From: Gossypium raimondii
Taxonomy: Eukaryota > Streptophyta > Magnoliopsida > Malvales > Malvaceae
Reading direction: 5' to 3'
Assembly: GCF_025698545.1 (NCBI RefSeq)
Contig: NC_068571.1
Location: 47,029,733 to 47,093,732 of the forward strand
Length of the DNA: 64,000 nucleotides
Shown here: in pieces, positions 49,101-60,299 of the stretch
Numbering within the stretch: the first letter of the stretch is position 1
Layout: each line of letters starts with the position of its first letter
Made by a program: the position numbers and the translations under genes
Notes under the pieces: generated by a model
Databases searched by the model: none
What the model was told of the DNA's origin: nothing
Seen by the model: the letters and a program-made list of their open reading frames with translations, nothing else

Positions 49101-50908
49101 CCAAAATCTCTTTAGGGTTTTTATAGAAATTCTGCTTAGGTTTAATATGTCCTAAGGACTAGTCTTATTAGATAAATAGGAACCTTATTCTAGAAAATAA
49201 ATAAATCAACTGAAATAAAAGCACAACAGAAAAAAGAAAACCCTAGGTTTGAACCTTGAACAAAAATAAAAGCACAACCTAAGCCTTAATTAAAAATCAA
49301 AATCAATGACCTTTCCTAACACAGGTTTAGCCTATAACACACTCATGCTTAAAATAACTATGTAAATAAAACTTGAGGAAATTGAATATCAGCATGAACT
49401 ACCAGAAACCTTCATTATTCACACTTTGTGATACACCTCTAGCAGCAATGAAATCATACAAGAGCAGAGCTCTTGGAAACACATTGAAGCAAACACTTTT
49501 ATAGTGAGTTATGTGATAGATATGCTTTTCCCAAATTCCCATATCTTTAATAACATATATACTAAAGTACAGATATTCCTTTCCCGTATCTTCAATAACA
49601 TATCTTGTGGAAACCTTTGTTTCAAAGCAAACCTAATTTACACGATAGAGATTCTAGTAATAACTTCTGCATAATACATAACCATATTTCTCAATGCTAA
49701 GTATTTCATCGATATAGTCAACCTCAAAGTTATTACATAAACATCGGTGCAACTTCATTGCATTTTGCTTACAGGTAATCCAACAAAACATTAACATGTT
49801 TTCTTTCTAAGCTGATACATCAACGTCAAGTAACAAACAACAAGCTTTTGAAGCCTAATAGAATTAGGAGAACATAAACATGAATGATACTTACAGTGGG
49901 AAGAGAGATTCAACCCCAACTCCGGCAACCATTCTCCTTATCCGGAACGTAGTATTCAGGCCAGCATTACGTCTAGCTATAACGATACCTTTTATGGTTG
50001 AAACACGTCGCTTGTTTTCAGGTACTTCCTGCTCTCACCAACAGCACATCAATTACCTTAATCTGCTCAAAAACATATTAACAATCATATGTAATAATAA
50101 CACCTCCAATCTAAGAAACATATCATACCACTTTGAGTTGCACAATGTAGCCGGGCTTTATTTCAGGTATCTCCCTTTGCCCCTTTACTTCCTCCACTGC
50201 TTCCTTATCCACAATCTGCAAGTACATAAACCATACTAGCATTTAGCCGGTCTGAAATTCAAATAATAATAATAAAAAAGAACAAGAACATTAGAGAAAG
50301 AAACTTTCCTGCATTATGTGCCTGGCAGTTTTATCAAGCCTCTTAAATTTAATTCGAGTAGGCACATCAGTGACAGATTCAGAAGAATCCATTGTAGGTG
50401 AGGCAGCTGTTGTCATATATCTGCTTGAAGATGAAGACATCATTGCAGCCAATGGAGACAAACTTGGAATCAAACATCCACCAGAGCTGCTGGGAAACAT
50501 CAATTCTTTTGTTTGGGATCCAAATCTTGTCTGCTTAAAACAATTTGCAAGCTTTAATAATAAAAAAAACCCCCAAATTTACCTCAAAATTAAAGTTATA
50601 AGGAACATTAGAAACAAAGTGACTAGCAACATTTTAACAATCAAATTATATACTTTTGAGGCAAGAAAAATAACCCCAAAAAAATTAAAGCAAAGAAAAA
50701 TAACCCATACTCCTAGAAGTTGCAGGAGATTATTCTCGGAAGATTTGATTGAATCGTTGGTTCCATGGATTAGGCTGTTGCTACTTTGAGTAGGCAGAAA
50801 AGCTCTGGTAGAGGCTTTGAAATGTGCACTGTTCCATCTGCAGAAACCTTGTCTTTGACCCAAGCGGATACTCCCACTAATGAACGACAGCATTATTGCT
50901 CCCCTCAC
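46187..50908 (-). CDS. Organellar (probably mitochondrial) ribosomal protein bL19
   Basis: Large-subunit ribosomal protein at the subunit interface. Minus-strand exons: 50908-50711, 50530-50309, 50215-50129, 50028-49895, 46286-46187; the frame closes at 246 aa. Residues 1-130 are a basic, serine-rich extension consistent with an organelle presequence; the start could also be Met6 at 50893. The bL19 domain is in the last 110 residues: [22 protein letters not shown] in pieces, [41 protein letters not shown] and [20 protein letters not shown]. Two oddities: the expected donor of intron 2 reads CAG|GAAAGT, lacking the invariant GT, and the last intron (46287-49894) is 3.6 kb and holds a gag-only LTR element and a 120-bp tandem duplication. 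Mitochondrial versus plastid targeting is inferred. Confidence 0.85.
46806..47055. repeat. 120-bp tandem duplication in the last bL19 intron
   Basis: TTTGGCTCTTAAGTCACGC starts at 46806 and again at 46926; the two 120-bp units differ at only a few bases, and a third begins (TTTGGC) at 47046 before diverging. Confidence 0.92.
47445..47816 (-). repeat. 3' LTR of the gag-only element
   Basis: Left-hand copy, starting AGTTATGAATACA (first base mutated from T) and ending CATAACA. It aligns along its length with the right copy, with small indels. Confidence 0.85.
47985..48720 (-). pseudogene. Broken Ty3/gypsy gag
   Basis: Minus-strand frames give [14 protein letters not shown], a FFEYQQ stretch, [34 protein letters not shown] and [13 protein letters not shown], the normal order of a plant gypsy capsid (retrotrans_gag). 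At least three in-frame stops interrupt it (after SPLI, before ITLEGH, and after ARAS), so no whole Gag is made from this copy. Confidence 0.8.
48928..48940 (-). promoter_or_regulatory. tRNA-Met-like primer-binding site
   Basis: On the minus strand TGGTACCAAAGCC lies 2 bases inside the 5' LTR and differs from the common initiator tRNA-Met site at two positions. It fixes the element's orientation. Confidence 0.7.
48943..49339 (-). repeat. 5' LTR of the gag-only element
   Basis: Right-hand copy, TGTTATGAATAC at the inner edge and TATAACA at the outer edge, forming short inverted ends. A longer run shared with the left copy includes CAATTGTC(C/T)TCCCTTTA and CTCTTTAGGGTTTTT. Confidence 0.85.
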
Positions 50909-53900
50909 CCCCGTTTGGTTGCTGAGAAAACGCGAGAAAATGATGGAAAAAATAATAAGTACGAAATTCCTGCAAAATCAACGATCCCCGAAACTCAAAA
51001 CCCTCCCTAGAGCGGACTGGGGTCTAATGATCGATAATTGTTATGACAAAATTACCCCTAGTTTGATTGAGGAATTACTGCATTGATCCAAGTACTTTAA
51101 CTATGAATGCCAAGCTCAGCCCAGCCCATCTCATTAAATGCACAATTGATTTTTGGGATAATATAATTTTTAGCTCTAGATTTGGCAATTAAGTCTACTT
51201 TGGTACCTATTTTTTTTATCCACTTTGAGAACTTAAAAATTAGATTCATTTTATCTTTGAACTTGGATTTTGTCAAGATTTAATAATGTGACCAGTGTTA
51301 TTGGAACAAGACTAGATCAGGCGGATCTAAATTGATTGATAAATTGTCTAAACAAAAGGATTGAATCAATTGACTTGAAAACGGTTTCAAATTGGTAAAA
51401 AAAAAAGCGGGACAAAAAATCAAGATTTAACCAATTTAATGGTTTTTTATTTTAATGTCTTTAGATTTTATGAATTTTAATTATTTATTTAATTATAGTT
51501 GGTTCGAAGATCGAACCGGTTGAATTAAAAACTGGTGGTTTAACCTGTTCAAAACTGATCTAGTTAATAAAACACTAAATCTGACACTTTGATATTGTAC
51601 CACATCATCTTCTGAAACTTTATATAATTTTTTTATAAAGATATGCTCTTCAAAATCAACAGCATTAATATCTCAATCACACATCCACATTCCAAGGACT
51701 TAATTTATTCACACGAATCCAATCCAAACTTCAAATATCGATGATTGGTTTCCATAGATGGACCGAATTATCTTCAATATAACAACACATAATTAGGTCC
51801 AAAAATTTTCTTCATTAAATTGTCAAACCAAATAATGCAAATTTTTAACCACCTCAATGGTAGTCCGCAGTTGGCATTGCTGAGTGCCACTTAGCAACTC
51901 TCAACTCATTACCTCAACAATGTTATTAGTAATGTGGAATGTGGATTTTGTGAGATTATGGAGAATTGTACATGTGAATAATGTTTATGTGTTATATAAA
52001 CTTATTGTGCATCTTTACGAAGATATAAGAATTGGAATAAAAATCTCACATTTAAAATTTTGGAAAAATAATTAGGATATAATTGGTATGCAAATAGATA
52101 TTAGATTGTGCACCTTGGAATGAAAATGTGATGAGATGCATTTTAGGCGTAACACATGTGTGTATATGGACCCCTTTTTTACGTGTATGTGTATGGTGTA
52201 GGGTTGGATGCAATATGTGAGGAGTGAGGTTTGTTATCCCAAGTGTCCAAATCGTATTTTACTAAGATTATCAAGAGGTTAGAATTTAAATGTGAGTTAA
52301 TGTACTTATTGGTTGAGCATTGAGTAAGAATTTAAATGTGCTATATATTAGTGATCTAACTTCTCAAATGCTTTAAATATGCCATGATGTTTAATTGATA
52401 GATCTCGTTTGTGGTTAATCTTGAATATGAAATCATGATTTAGTATGGTAATGCGCTTTAATTACTAATTCCTTAATCATGAACTTCATCTTTGGAAAAA
52501 AAGGTAAGGAGGTCAATTTTCATGAGTTCTTGTTAAGCTTTTAAGCTTAACAGGCTGTTGTTTATTTGTGCATAGATTTTTTTGAAGAGTGTTTGTGCAA
52601 TTAACTACCCTTTTTGAAATCATATTATTGCTGGCAAGGCTTAAAGAGTATGAAATTTGCTTATTTGTATAGTCAATCTTAGTGGTATATACTAGAGAAT
52701 ATATCATATGTATGCATATAGACTAGTTTCATTTTACTCTAGGTGTTATTGATACAGATGATAATGATGTTTAAGTATGGGGGTTTATGCTCTGGTTGAT
52801 TCACAATTTATTAAAAGTATGCATGCAAATCTCTTAATTGATTTTGAGCTATGATTTAGATCAGTAATGAACTCGTTTTAAATGTTGTTATATGGTTTTA
52901 AAGTGCTCCATTACCTGCATTGATGATATTTGGGTTGAAATGGTATGATTTTTAAATCAACTTTAGTGTGCCATGTGATTGTTTTGTTAGGAGGTGTTTT
53001 GGTGTGTGATGGAGGTATCCCATACTTGGATTTTGGCCCCCTGCATCAAGGTTTTAGAACATTGAATTTATATATAAGAATTTTGCAAGTCAACGGGCGA
53101 GAAATTGGTCCTAAAGGCTTTTGGAAGACAATAATTAAAAAACTAAATGCTGCTAGTCGGAACATGGGGTCTAGGTTTCAATACCCAGCCTCTTAGGTAG
53201 TGCCCCTACATTGTTTTTCGTCCTAGACACTTTTAATCATTCATGAAATATTTCTAAATGATTTCAAAACTTCAAAAATTGATTTTACCTCTTTAAAATG
53301 AATTTATAAATTTTTTTGAAAGCTTAAAGTTTTAAGTATTTCCAAGATCAACCCTTTATTTGACATCTCCCATCCATAGTGAATGTCATGATGAGAGAAA
53401 AACTCTTGATTGGAGAACCACTAAGATTTTATTAAGAGAGTTAGAAAAGTGGAATGAGCTAGGATTGGAGAACCATCTAAAACACCCATTATGAGATCCG
53501 AATTACCACATGATTAAAAATAATACATTTGACCGTCTATGCTAAACAAATTTACCTTTATACATCACATTTTCTATTTTATTCACATATGTTTGACTCT
53601 AACAAGAATTGTATTTTTATTCTACATTAAAGATAACAGGAGAAAAAGAAGACCCAATTAGCAAATTAGATAATAAGAAAGAACCACCATCAACAACTTT
53701 AAAACTTATTTAAAAATTGCAATTTCCTTATAAAATAGAAATAATAACTTATTGTTGTTGTTTTTGTTAATAATATTTATAATGTTGTAATTTTTTTATA
53801 TAATTTTAAAATTTATGTTCAGAATGACAAATAAATCTTTAGATTCAAAATTTTTTTTTTTTTGATGTCAACAATCAACAATTTTGTTAATGCGGATTGC

Positions 53901-54720
53901 CATGGCAGCATCAAGATAGTTGACTCAACGATCATTGACGATCACATCAACACAATAACGATCAACGATGAAAATAGTACCCCTTCCAACGATAACATCT
54001 TCAAGATTTAAACTCCATTCTTTTCTTGAAAATGCAATATACATTATCACTACACCCAACACTTATACATGTTTATCTCTTTTAATTAACCCTCTTTACA
54101 TTTCAATCAGACTAATTGTATTTAACTATTCCAAGTTGTATTTTGCATATTTTCATAAATATTAAACCAATTTGGTGAGTTGAAACTTTAACATATATGT
54201 GTAGTTCGATTTAAAACAAATAATATCTCATATATTTAATAATAATTCATATATGGTAGTAATTTATCCCATTCCTTAATCATATAATCGGAGTTATATT
54301 TTATGATACCTTTCTAAAAAAATTCCTACCATGCATAAAATCAATGTTTCACTTCTATCAATGATAATTATCTTAGTTTCGAAAAGAAAATTAAAAACTT
54401 CAAAGTAAAATGGATGAAAAGGAATAAGATCTAATAAGATTGAGTGTGGGTTGATAGGGTGAATGTCCTCGAAAACTCTAACCAGGAACGTAGAAATCTA
54501 TACACCAAATCTGGTGAAAATTTTTGGGGTTTTCTTCACTTTTCACCATACATGGAAAGTAGGAGAGTTACGTATTTAAAATTAGCACAAACAGAAACCC
54601 ACCTAGGATTCAATGAAGTTGTCCCGGTAAGATGAAAAGAACTCAGAAAAAGTAAAAAGTTAAAAACAAAACAAAACCAATAATAATAAAGATCCAAGAA
54701 ATAAAAAAGCTGAGGAAAAC
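50909..54720. other. Intergenic with a partial MITE and repeat text, no gene seen
   Basis: GGGATAATATAATTTT near 51154 and the following text match the left half of the MITE at 41599, but no matching right end is seen, so this copy is truncated. A GGTTC-rich block lies at 51300-51560. The ORF at 52945-53196 (83 aa) has no recognisable family. The remainder is AT-rich. Confidence 0.5.
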
Positions 54721-54722
54721 AA

Positions 54723-54730
54723 TATAAAAA
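54723..54730 (+). promoter_or_regulatory. Likely TATA box of the DUF868 gene
   Basis: TATAAAAA at 54723-54730 lies 80 bp before the start codon and is followed by a (CATT)n/(ACTC) leader, a sound layout for a plant core promoter. Confidence 0.6.
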
Positions 54731-54810
54731 AGCTTTGTTCTTCACTCACTCACACATTCATTCATTCATTCACTGCCAAGAACACCACTGTCAGCTTCTT
54801 TCAAGTAACC

Positions 54811-55659
54811 ATGCAAGAACCTGTTGGGATTCCTGCTTGTTATCCAACAACAATAACCAGGTCTGGGCAGAGTGTTTTCATGTCTGTTTTTCGTACAAAG
54901 ATCGCCGACCAGTGCCATTTGATCACCATCACTTGGTGCAAGAACCTGTTGCTTAATGGTCTTTCAGTATCAATCTCAGGTCCCGAAGGAGAGACTACTC
55001 AACAATATAACTGCAAAGTTGAGTTTAAACCATGGTATTTTGGGAGAAAACAAGGCTCCAAACACTTCATCGTCGATGGTAATAAAGCTGTTAATGTCTT
55101 TTGGGACCTTAAAGCAGCTAAATTCAATGGCGAAACCGAACCCAGTTCTGAGTACTACGTTGCCGTTGTTTATAACGAAGAAGTTATATTACTTGTTGGG
55201 GATTTAAAGAAAGATGCTTATAGGAAAACTGGTTGCAGGCCTGCACTTATTGACCCCATTTTAGTTTCGAGAAAAGAACATGTATTTGGGAAAAGGAAAT
55301 TTTGTACGAGGATTAAATTTGATGAGAAAAGTAAGTTCCATGAGATATCAATTGAGTATAAGAACAAGGATGAGCCTGAAATGGAGATAAGGATTGATGA
55401 ACATTTGGTCCTTCATGTGAAGCATCTTCAATGGAAGTTTAGAGGGAATGAATCCCTTCATGTTGATAAAGCAAGTGTCGAAGTTTATTGGGATGTTCAT
55501 GATTGGCTGTTCTGTCCTGGGTTAAGGCATGCCTTGTTTATATTCAAGCCTATTCCGCCATTGTTGACTCAGAAAGGAAGCTGTGGTTCATTGGAAAGGG
55601 TGAATCCAGGTGAGTCATCTGAGTTTTGCTTGTTTCTTTATGCTTGGAAGACCGAATGA
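54811..55659 (+). CDS. DUF868 family protein
   Basis: A single uninterrupted reading frame of 282 aa starting MQEPVGIPACYP. The whole length matches the plant-only DUF868 family: SVFMSVFRTKI and CHLITITWCKN near the N-terminus, KPWYFGRKQGSKHF and VNVFWDLKAAKFN, SSEYYVAVVYNEEVILLVGD, then KEHVFGKRKFCTRIKF, and LQWKFRGNESLHVDKASVEVYWDVHDWLF. There is no signal peptide or membrane span. The family's biochemical role is unknown, though the beta-rich look suggests a soluble fold. A clear TATA box lies upstream. A downstream in-frame ATG at 54883 (inside FMSVF) is less likely as the start because it would remove conserved residues. Confidence 0.92.
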   Translation: MQEPVGIPACYPTTITRSGQSVFMSVFRTKIADQCHLITITWCKNLLLNGLSVSISGPEGETTQQYNCKVEFKPWYFGRKQGSKHFIVDGNKAVNVFWDLKAAKFNGETEPSSEYYVAVVYNEEVILLVGDLKKDAYRKTGCRPALIDPILVSRKEHVFGKRKFCTRIKFDEKSKFHEISIEYKNKDEPEMEIRIDEHLVLHVKHLQWKFRGNESLHVDKASVEVYWDVHDWLFCPGLRHALFIFKPIPPLLTQKGSCGSLERVNPGESSEFCLFLYAWKTE

Positions 55660-57371
55660 GTATTAAGTTTTAACGTTTGAGATGATATTATCGAAAGTGT
55701 TTGAGGGGAAATTTTGAGTTTTGGGGGACGTTGATTTGGGCCTCAAATAGTAGTGATATTGTTGTTAGTATGTTTATACTTGATTTTATTTTCAGAATTT
55801 TATGTCTGAGTACAAAGCGAAAGCCTTTTAGGTCTATCAAAAAATTGTTTTAGTATTTTGGTCTGATAGGGAGATAAAATCATGAGATTAAAATCGAATA
55901 TAAACATCTCCATAATAATATTTCTATTGTTTGAAGGTTGATTTCTTTCGTTAAAAGAGAGGATTCTCCAAAAGATAACTATAAACTAAAATAGGTACTG
56001 TAAAACATGAAAGGTAATATGTATATCGACATGAAAGGTTCCATCATCGTCATCGTCACCAAATGGGGATTTCAATCTTCATGTTATACATGGGCCAGCA
56101 TGGAGTGGTGAGGAAGCACATTGGGTCGATAAGGGTGTGGGAGAGATGTCGGGAATTTACAGCTGTGATTGAAACAAGTGGCTAGAATTGGACAAGACAG
56201 ATTGTATCACCATCACATACTCTTTTTTTTCATTATTCTCACATCTAGATTCATCTTGCCATTTTAGACCTTGCAATTCGTGTATCATGTCTGTTGAATG
56301 TAAATTTTAAGATGATGATAATCAGTTTATCTTGCATAAATTTACTACTTTTTTGTTACTCTTGTATTATATTTTCTGAGTATAATCATTGCAAATACTA
56401 ATCAAATGTATGTTGATTTAGCAGCGAGGTTATTTTATCAATTAGATTCGAATTGATTAAAGAATGTAGTTAGTTGAAGGTGCGACAAATGTTACATTTA
56501 TTTATATATTTAATTTATTATTTTTTATTTTTTATGACAATCTACGATATATTTGTCAAACTTTCAACTTGTTTGTGGAGTATAAAAAACTTTACGAAAA
56601 TTATTTGATACATAGCTTGTGGAGTTTTTTAGACTTCACAATCAGATTGAGGGTGTGACAAGTATTACGTTTAGTTAAATATATATTTTTTTTAAAAATT
56701 ACTACACCCTATAATACACTTGTCAAACTCAATCAGCTTGTGGAGTGTAAAAAACTCCACAGGCAATGTATAAGTAATTTTCGTTTATCAAATTAGTTTT
56801 TATTTGTATTAATCCAAAATTAATAATTAAATTATACAATTTTAAAAAAAATAGTTTTGACCAATAATAGACTACCACATCATACAAACTGTTAAAATAA
56901 AATTTTAATTATTTTATTTTTCATTTATATTATTCTCTCTCTTTTTTCTCTTCTTTTATAGTGACAATACTCAAATTCACATTAAATGAACGAAAATGAT
57001 AAAATAAATAAATTACATGTATTACTATCCACATTAAATACATTATTAGCTAATTTATTATAATTAAATATTTGAGTTTAAAGTGAAGAATTAAATTAAT
57101 TAGTCATTGCAATTTTAATAAACAAGACGATTAAATTATTTACTTAGATTCTAATACAATAAACTTGACATAAGTTTGACGGAAGTAGAATTGGGGTTGA
57201 TAAAATAATTTAATGGAATAGAATAATATTTTGAAATGGAAAACTAATTATTGGGTTAGATAATTATATGAGCTTGTTATTAAAATTAAAACTGGACTGC
57301 ACATATAATTGAACTCAATACATGATAAAGGCCCAATAAGCCTATTACAACATGAGGTGGACGACACACTA
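55660..57371. other. DUF868 3' flank and repeats
   Basis: The first few hundred bases are probably the 3' UTR. A diverged direct duplication with a period near 171 bp lies at 56476-56815. The remainder is AT-rich with no gene. Confidence 0.5.
56476..56815. repeat. Diverged ~171-bp direct duplication with a short hairpin
   Basis: GGTGCGACAAATGTTAC (56480) and GGTGTGACAAGTATTAC (56651) open two similar copies; both contain TTGTCAAACT and GTGGAGT(A/G)TAAAAAACT. In copy two TGTGGAGT (56739-56746) and ACTCCACA (56754-56761) form an 8-bp stem with a 7-base loop. Confidence 0.65.
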
Positions 57372-57910
57372 TGTGTTGAAACCTCAATTTGTATTCCTCA
57401 ACCTAATGAGTCTTCTATTAAAATATTATTTTTCCTCTTTTTGTTGAAGTAGAACTCTTATGATTTTTCCCTATATATAAGGATTATAAATGACTACAAC
57501 ACACACACACCTAACATAAATGGACACTCTTCCAAAACTTAAGAAAATTTATTTAGTTACAAAATAAATTTTATTTTTCATGAGTACTTGTGATAGTAAT
57601 TTTGGTTTTGGTTCCCATAAAGAAAGTAAATTTTTTCATTAGAAAGTTAAAGTTTCTATTTTGTGTTTAGTTCATGATAAGTGCCCACTCTCTTAGCATC
57701 CGAGGTTTCAAGGATAGCAAAGAAAATTGTTTAGTTGAAAGTCAAGAACCTATAAGTCTCACTAGTCTAGAAACAAAGGTACTAAGTTGGGTAAAATTAA
57801 TTGTCATAGACAACACAACAAATGTTCATATTTTATGAAAATTTTTAAATTTTCGGTGTGCAACAAAATCATTTTTATAAAAAAAATTTCTAACAATTGG
57901 TTTCAGAGCC
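57372..57910 (+). mobile_element. Probable 5' LTR end and primer site of a Ty1/copia element
   Basis: TGGTTTCAGAGCC at 57898-57910 differs by one base from the standard tRNA-Met primer site and follows TTTCTAACA, a plausible LTR 3' end at 57895. CTATATATAAGG near 57470 would be the LTR promoter. The left end, perhaps TGTTGAAACC near 57376, is uncertain because no second LTR is in the window. Confidence 0.5.
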
Positions 57911-58041
57911 AAGTTGTGCTATGTCTTATGGTGTAAATTGATTACCAAATTTTCTCTCTTTCTCTATTGATTGGTTAAATTTATAGAAAGTGACATTTTT
58001 TTATCTTATGCATATTTTTTGAGGATATATATGTGAATGAA

Positions 58042-59438
58042 TGTTGATTATATTGGAAAAAATCCAGTTTGAAAACGATTTTCTTGCACAATATAAAATA
58101 AAAATTTTGAAAACTGAGTCAAATTGTGATATTTATAGCAATAAACCCTTTACTGAAATTGCACCTGCGTTTTCAGCTAGACGAATCCTTATCGTTCCTG
58201 GCTTTTAACCGAACAGTCTTCTCTGCTATTCTCGTATCACGAACTGATTAGAGTGTGAGCTCAAACAATACGAATCAAACACATAACCAGAAATAGGTTT
58301 TTTTTTTTTTACTTTCAAAGTGAAAGCAAAATCTCTCTCAATAGAAACGACAGAATTGTTATTCTGGAAAATAGAATTAATACTTAAAGAAAATAATATA
58401 TCAAAGTTGTATGTTTAGTCCTACTGGTACCATCTATTTATAAGAAGAAGAGGTAAAACTCTTGTTGAATTTTAAAAGTTTATTTCAATAGAAAAACGAA
58501 CTTCTAGTCTAACTAGAAGTAGGTGGGGAGGCAACCCTAATTAAACAAACTAGGGTTTGTCGTCCCTCTATTTAAACATGAGGGGCTTTTGGGCCTCTCT
58601 CATATTGGGTCCAATTACGAGTACTTCCTGGACTATTAACCCAGTACTTTATAATTCGATTAACTCGATATTTGTTTTTTTCTATTTTCCAAAATAAACA
58701 TATCAAATTAATTTAAATAAATTAGTTTCCCAATTAAATAATTTTCTCAACCCAATTCTAATTCCGTTAAAATTATGAAAACTTTACCATAAATTAATCT
58801 ACGAGAAAATATATTTAATATTTCTACATTCAACAAATTCACTATAACCAAATGATTTAATTTCATTTTCGAACTTCGTTGAATTCGAAAAACCATAAAT
58901 TCATTTCCAAGTCATTTTTATTTTGGAGAAAACCACATTCATTTCCAAATGTTTTTCATTTATCCATTTTTACCATTTCTATCAATTTTTATTCATTTGA
59001 TTCAACATGCAATTCATTTTTGGTTTTAACGAGCTAGCGGAGGGACCGATTGGACATATACGATTAGGGCTTAAATGATTTATAATTAAGTTCTAACTTT
59101 TTACCTATTAATTATAAACTCATTTAGTCACGAAGTCATTCCACTATAGTATTATGACTGGGCTCTCCCCAACGGTATACCATTACGAAAACAACTCGAT
59201 CAGTGCTCGTCTAATGACATTGTCATAAGTGTGTTACCCTTATAAGATACATTTAATTTCTTTGGGATAATTTTGTTCTCCCAATATTATCCTATTTTAT
59301 CTCATGGTAACCATTACATCTTCTTTCATGAAAAGTCAATTACTATCAAATAGTAATCAAGTCATTCATCACAAAGACGAACGACCATTACAAGTGTACA
59401 TAAACAGAAATACTACACTTAGGGCACCACATCCAACA
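58042..59438 (-). mobile_element. Solo LTR-like block in reverse orientation
   Basis: Read on the minus strand it begins TGTTGGATGTGGTGCCC at 59438 and may end AATATAATCAACA at 58042, giving TGTTG...CAACA ends and about 1.4 kb, a size suited to long copia LTRs. It separates the primer site at 57.9 kb from the integrase remnant at 59.45 kb. Flanking 5-mers do not match, so it may be a rearranged piece. Confidence 0.45.
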
Positions 59439-59444
59439 AGATGA

Positions 59445-60046
59445 GATTTCTTAGAGAAAAAGTCAAACATTTTTGGTGAATTCAAAAAATTATGCAAGAG
59501 ATTTATGAATGAGAAGTGGCAAATAATTGGCACAATAATGAAAATTAGAAATAACCATGGCTGGGAGTTTGAGAATGAAAAGTATTTTGAGTTTCGTGAT
59601 AAGGAAGGAATAAGACATGAATTCTTTGCACTTAAGACTCCACAACAAAATGAAGTAGTTAAATGGAAGAATCACATTATTAAAAGAAATAGCTTGAAGG
59701 AGTTGCACACAGGTTTTAGGTTGAGGCTATGAATATAATAGTCTATGTTATTAATAAAGTTCTTCTTAAACCAAAACCTCGTATTACACCTTAAGAGATG
59801 TGGAGAGGTAGAAATCCCAATGTTAAGCACTTTCATGTATTTGAGAGCACAAGTTACATTTTCAAAGACCATGTTCTTCAAGGAAAATTTGATACAAAGA
59901 GTGACAAAGGAATTTCCTTAAGACACTTAAGCAACAATAAGGCTTTCAGAGTCTACAACAAGCGCACTCAGAAAGTAAAAAAGGTTATCAATACAATGGT
60001 TAATGACAAATCCACTCAGATGCTTACAGAATATGAAAAGGAATGA
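59445..60046 (+). pseudogene. Ty1/copia integrase remnant
   Basis: Frames with shifts and stops carry FKKLCKRFMNEK, a NHGWEFENEKYFEF stretch matching the second catalytic region of copia integrases, and TPQQNEVV then a KHFHVFESTSYIF stretch from its end. The amino half of integrase, protease and gag are missing. The wording resembles the Sirevirus lineage. Confidence 0.75.
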
Positions 60047-60299
60047 GTGACATAAGCAATGTCAAGTATAGTGGCCACTGCTCTTGACAGTAAGAAAGTC
60101 GTACAAGAGCCAATTGTAATTCATGATGTTAATCAAGATATGATCAAATCAACAATGCTGAGCAATTCCAACCTTCATCTCGGGTTAGAAAGAATCACTT
60201 AGTTGATGGTGTTATAAGAGACCTCAATAATAGAGTAAAAACTAAAGAAAGGCCAATACCAAATTATAGACAAGGTAAGACTAGCATGTTATACCTCAC

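Larger units (their letters stand above)
47445..49339 (-). mobile_element. Gag-only LTR retrotransposon (TR-GAG type) in bL19 intron
   Basis: Complete small element of 1895 bp with LTRs at 47445-47816 and 48943-49339, and a perfect 5-bp target duplication CACTC at 47440-47444 and 49340-49344. In its own orientation (minus strand) the 5' LTR is on the right. Immediately inside it is TGGTACCAAAGCC, close to the tRNA-Met primer site TGGTATCAGAGCC. The internal 1126 bp carry a broken Ty3/gypsy-type gag and nothing else: no protease, RT, RNase H or integrase. That is the layout of TR-GAG non-autonomous elements. It would need enzymes from a relative to move. The LTRs have diverged visibly, so the insertion is not recent. 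Confidence 0.85.

Noticed and set aside
52945..53196. 83-aa ORF MIFKSTLVCHV...
   Set aside because: No family resemblance, no splice partners, surrounded by repeat-like sequence.
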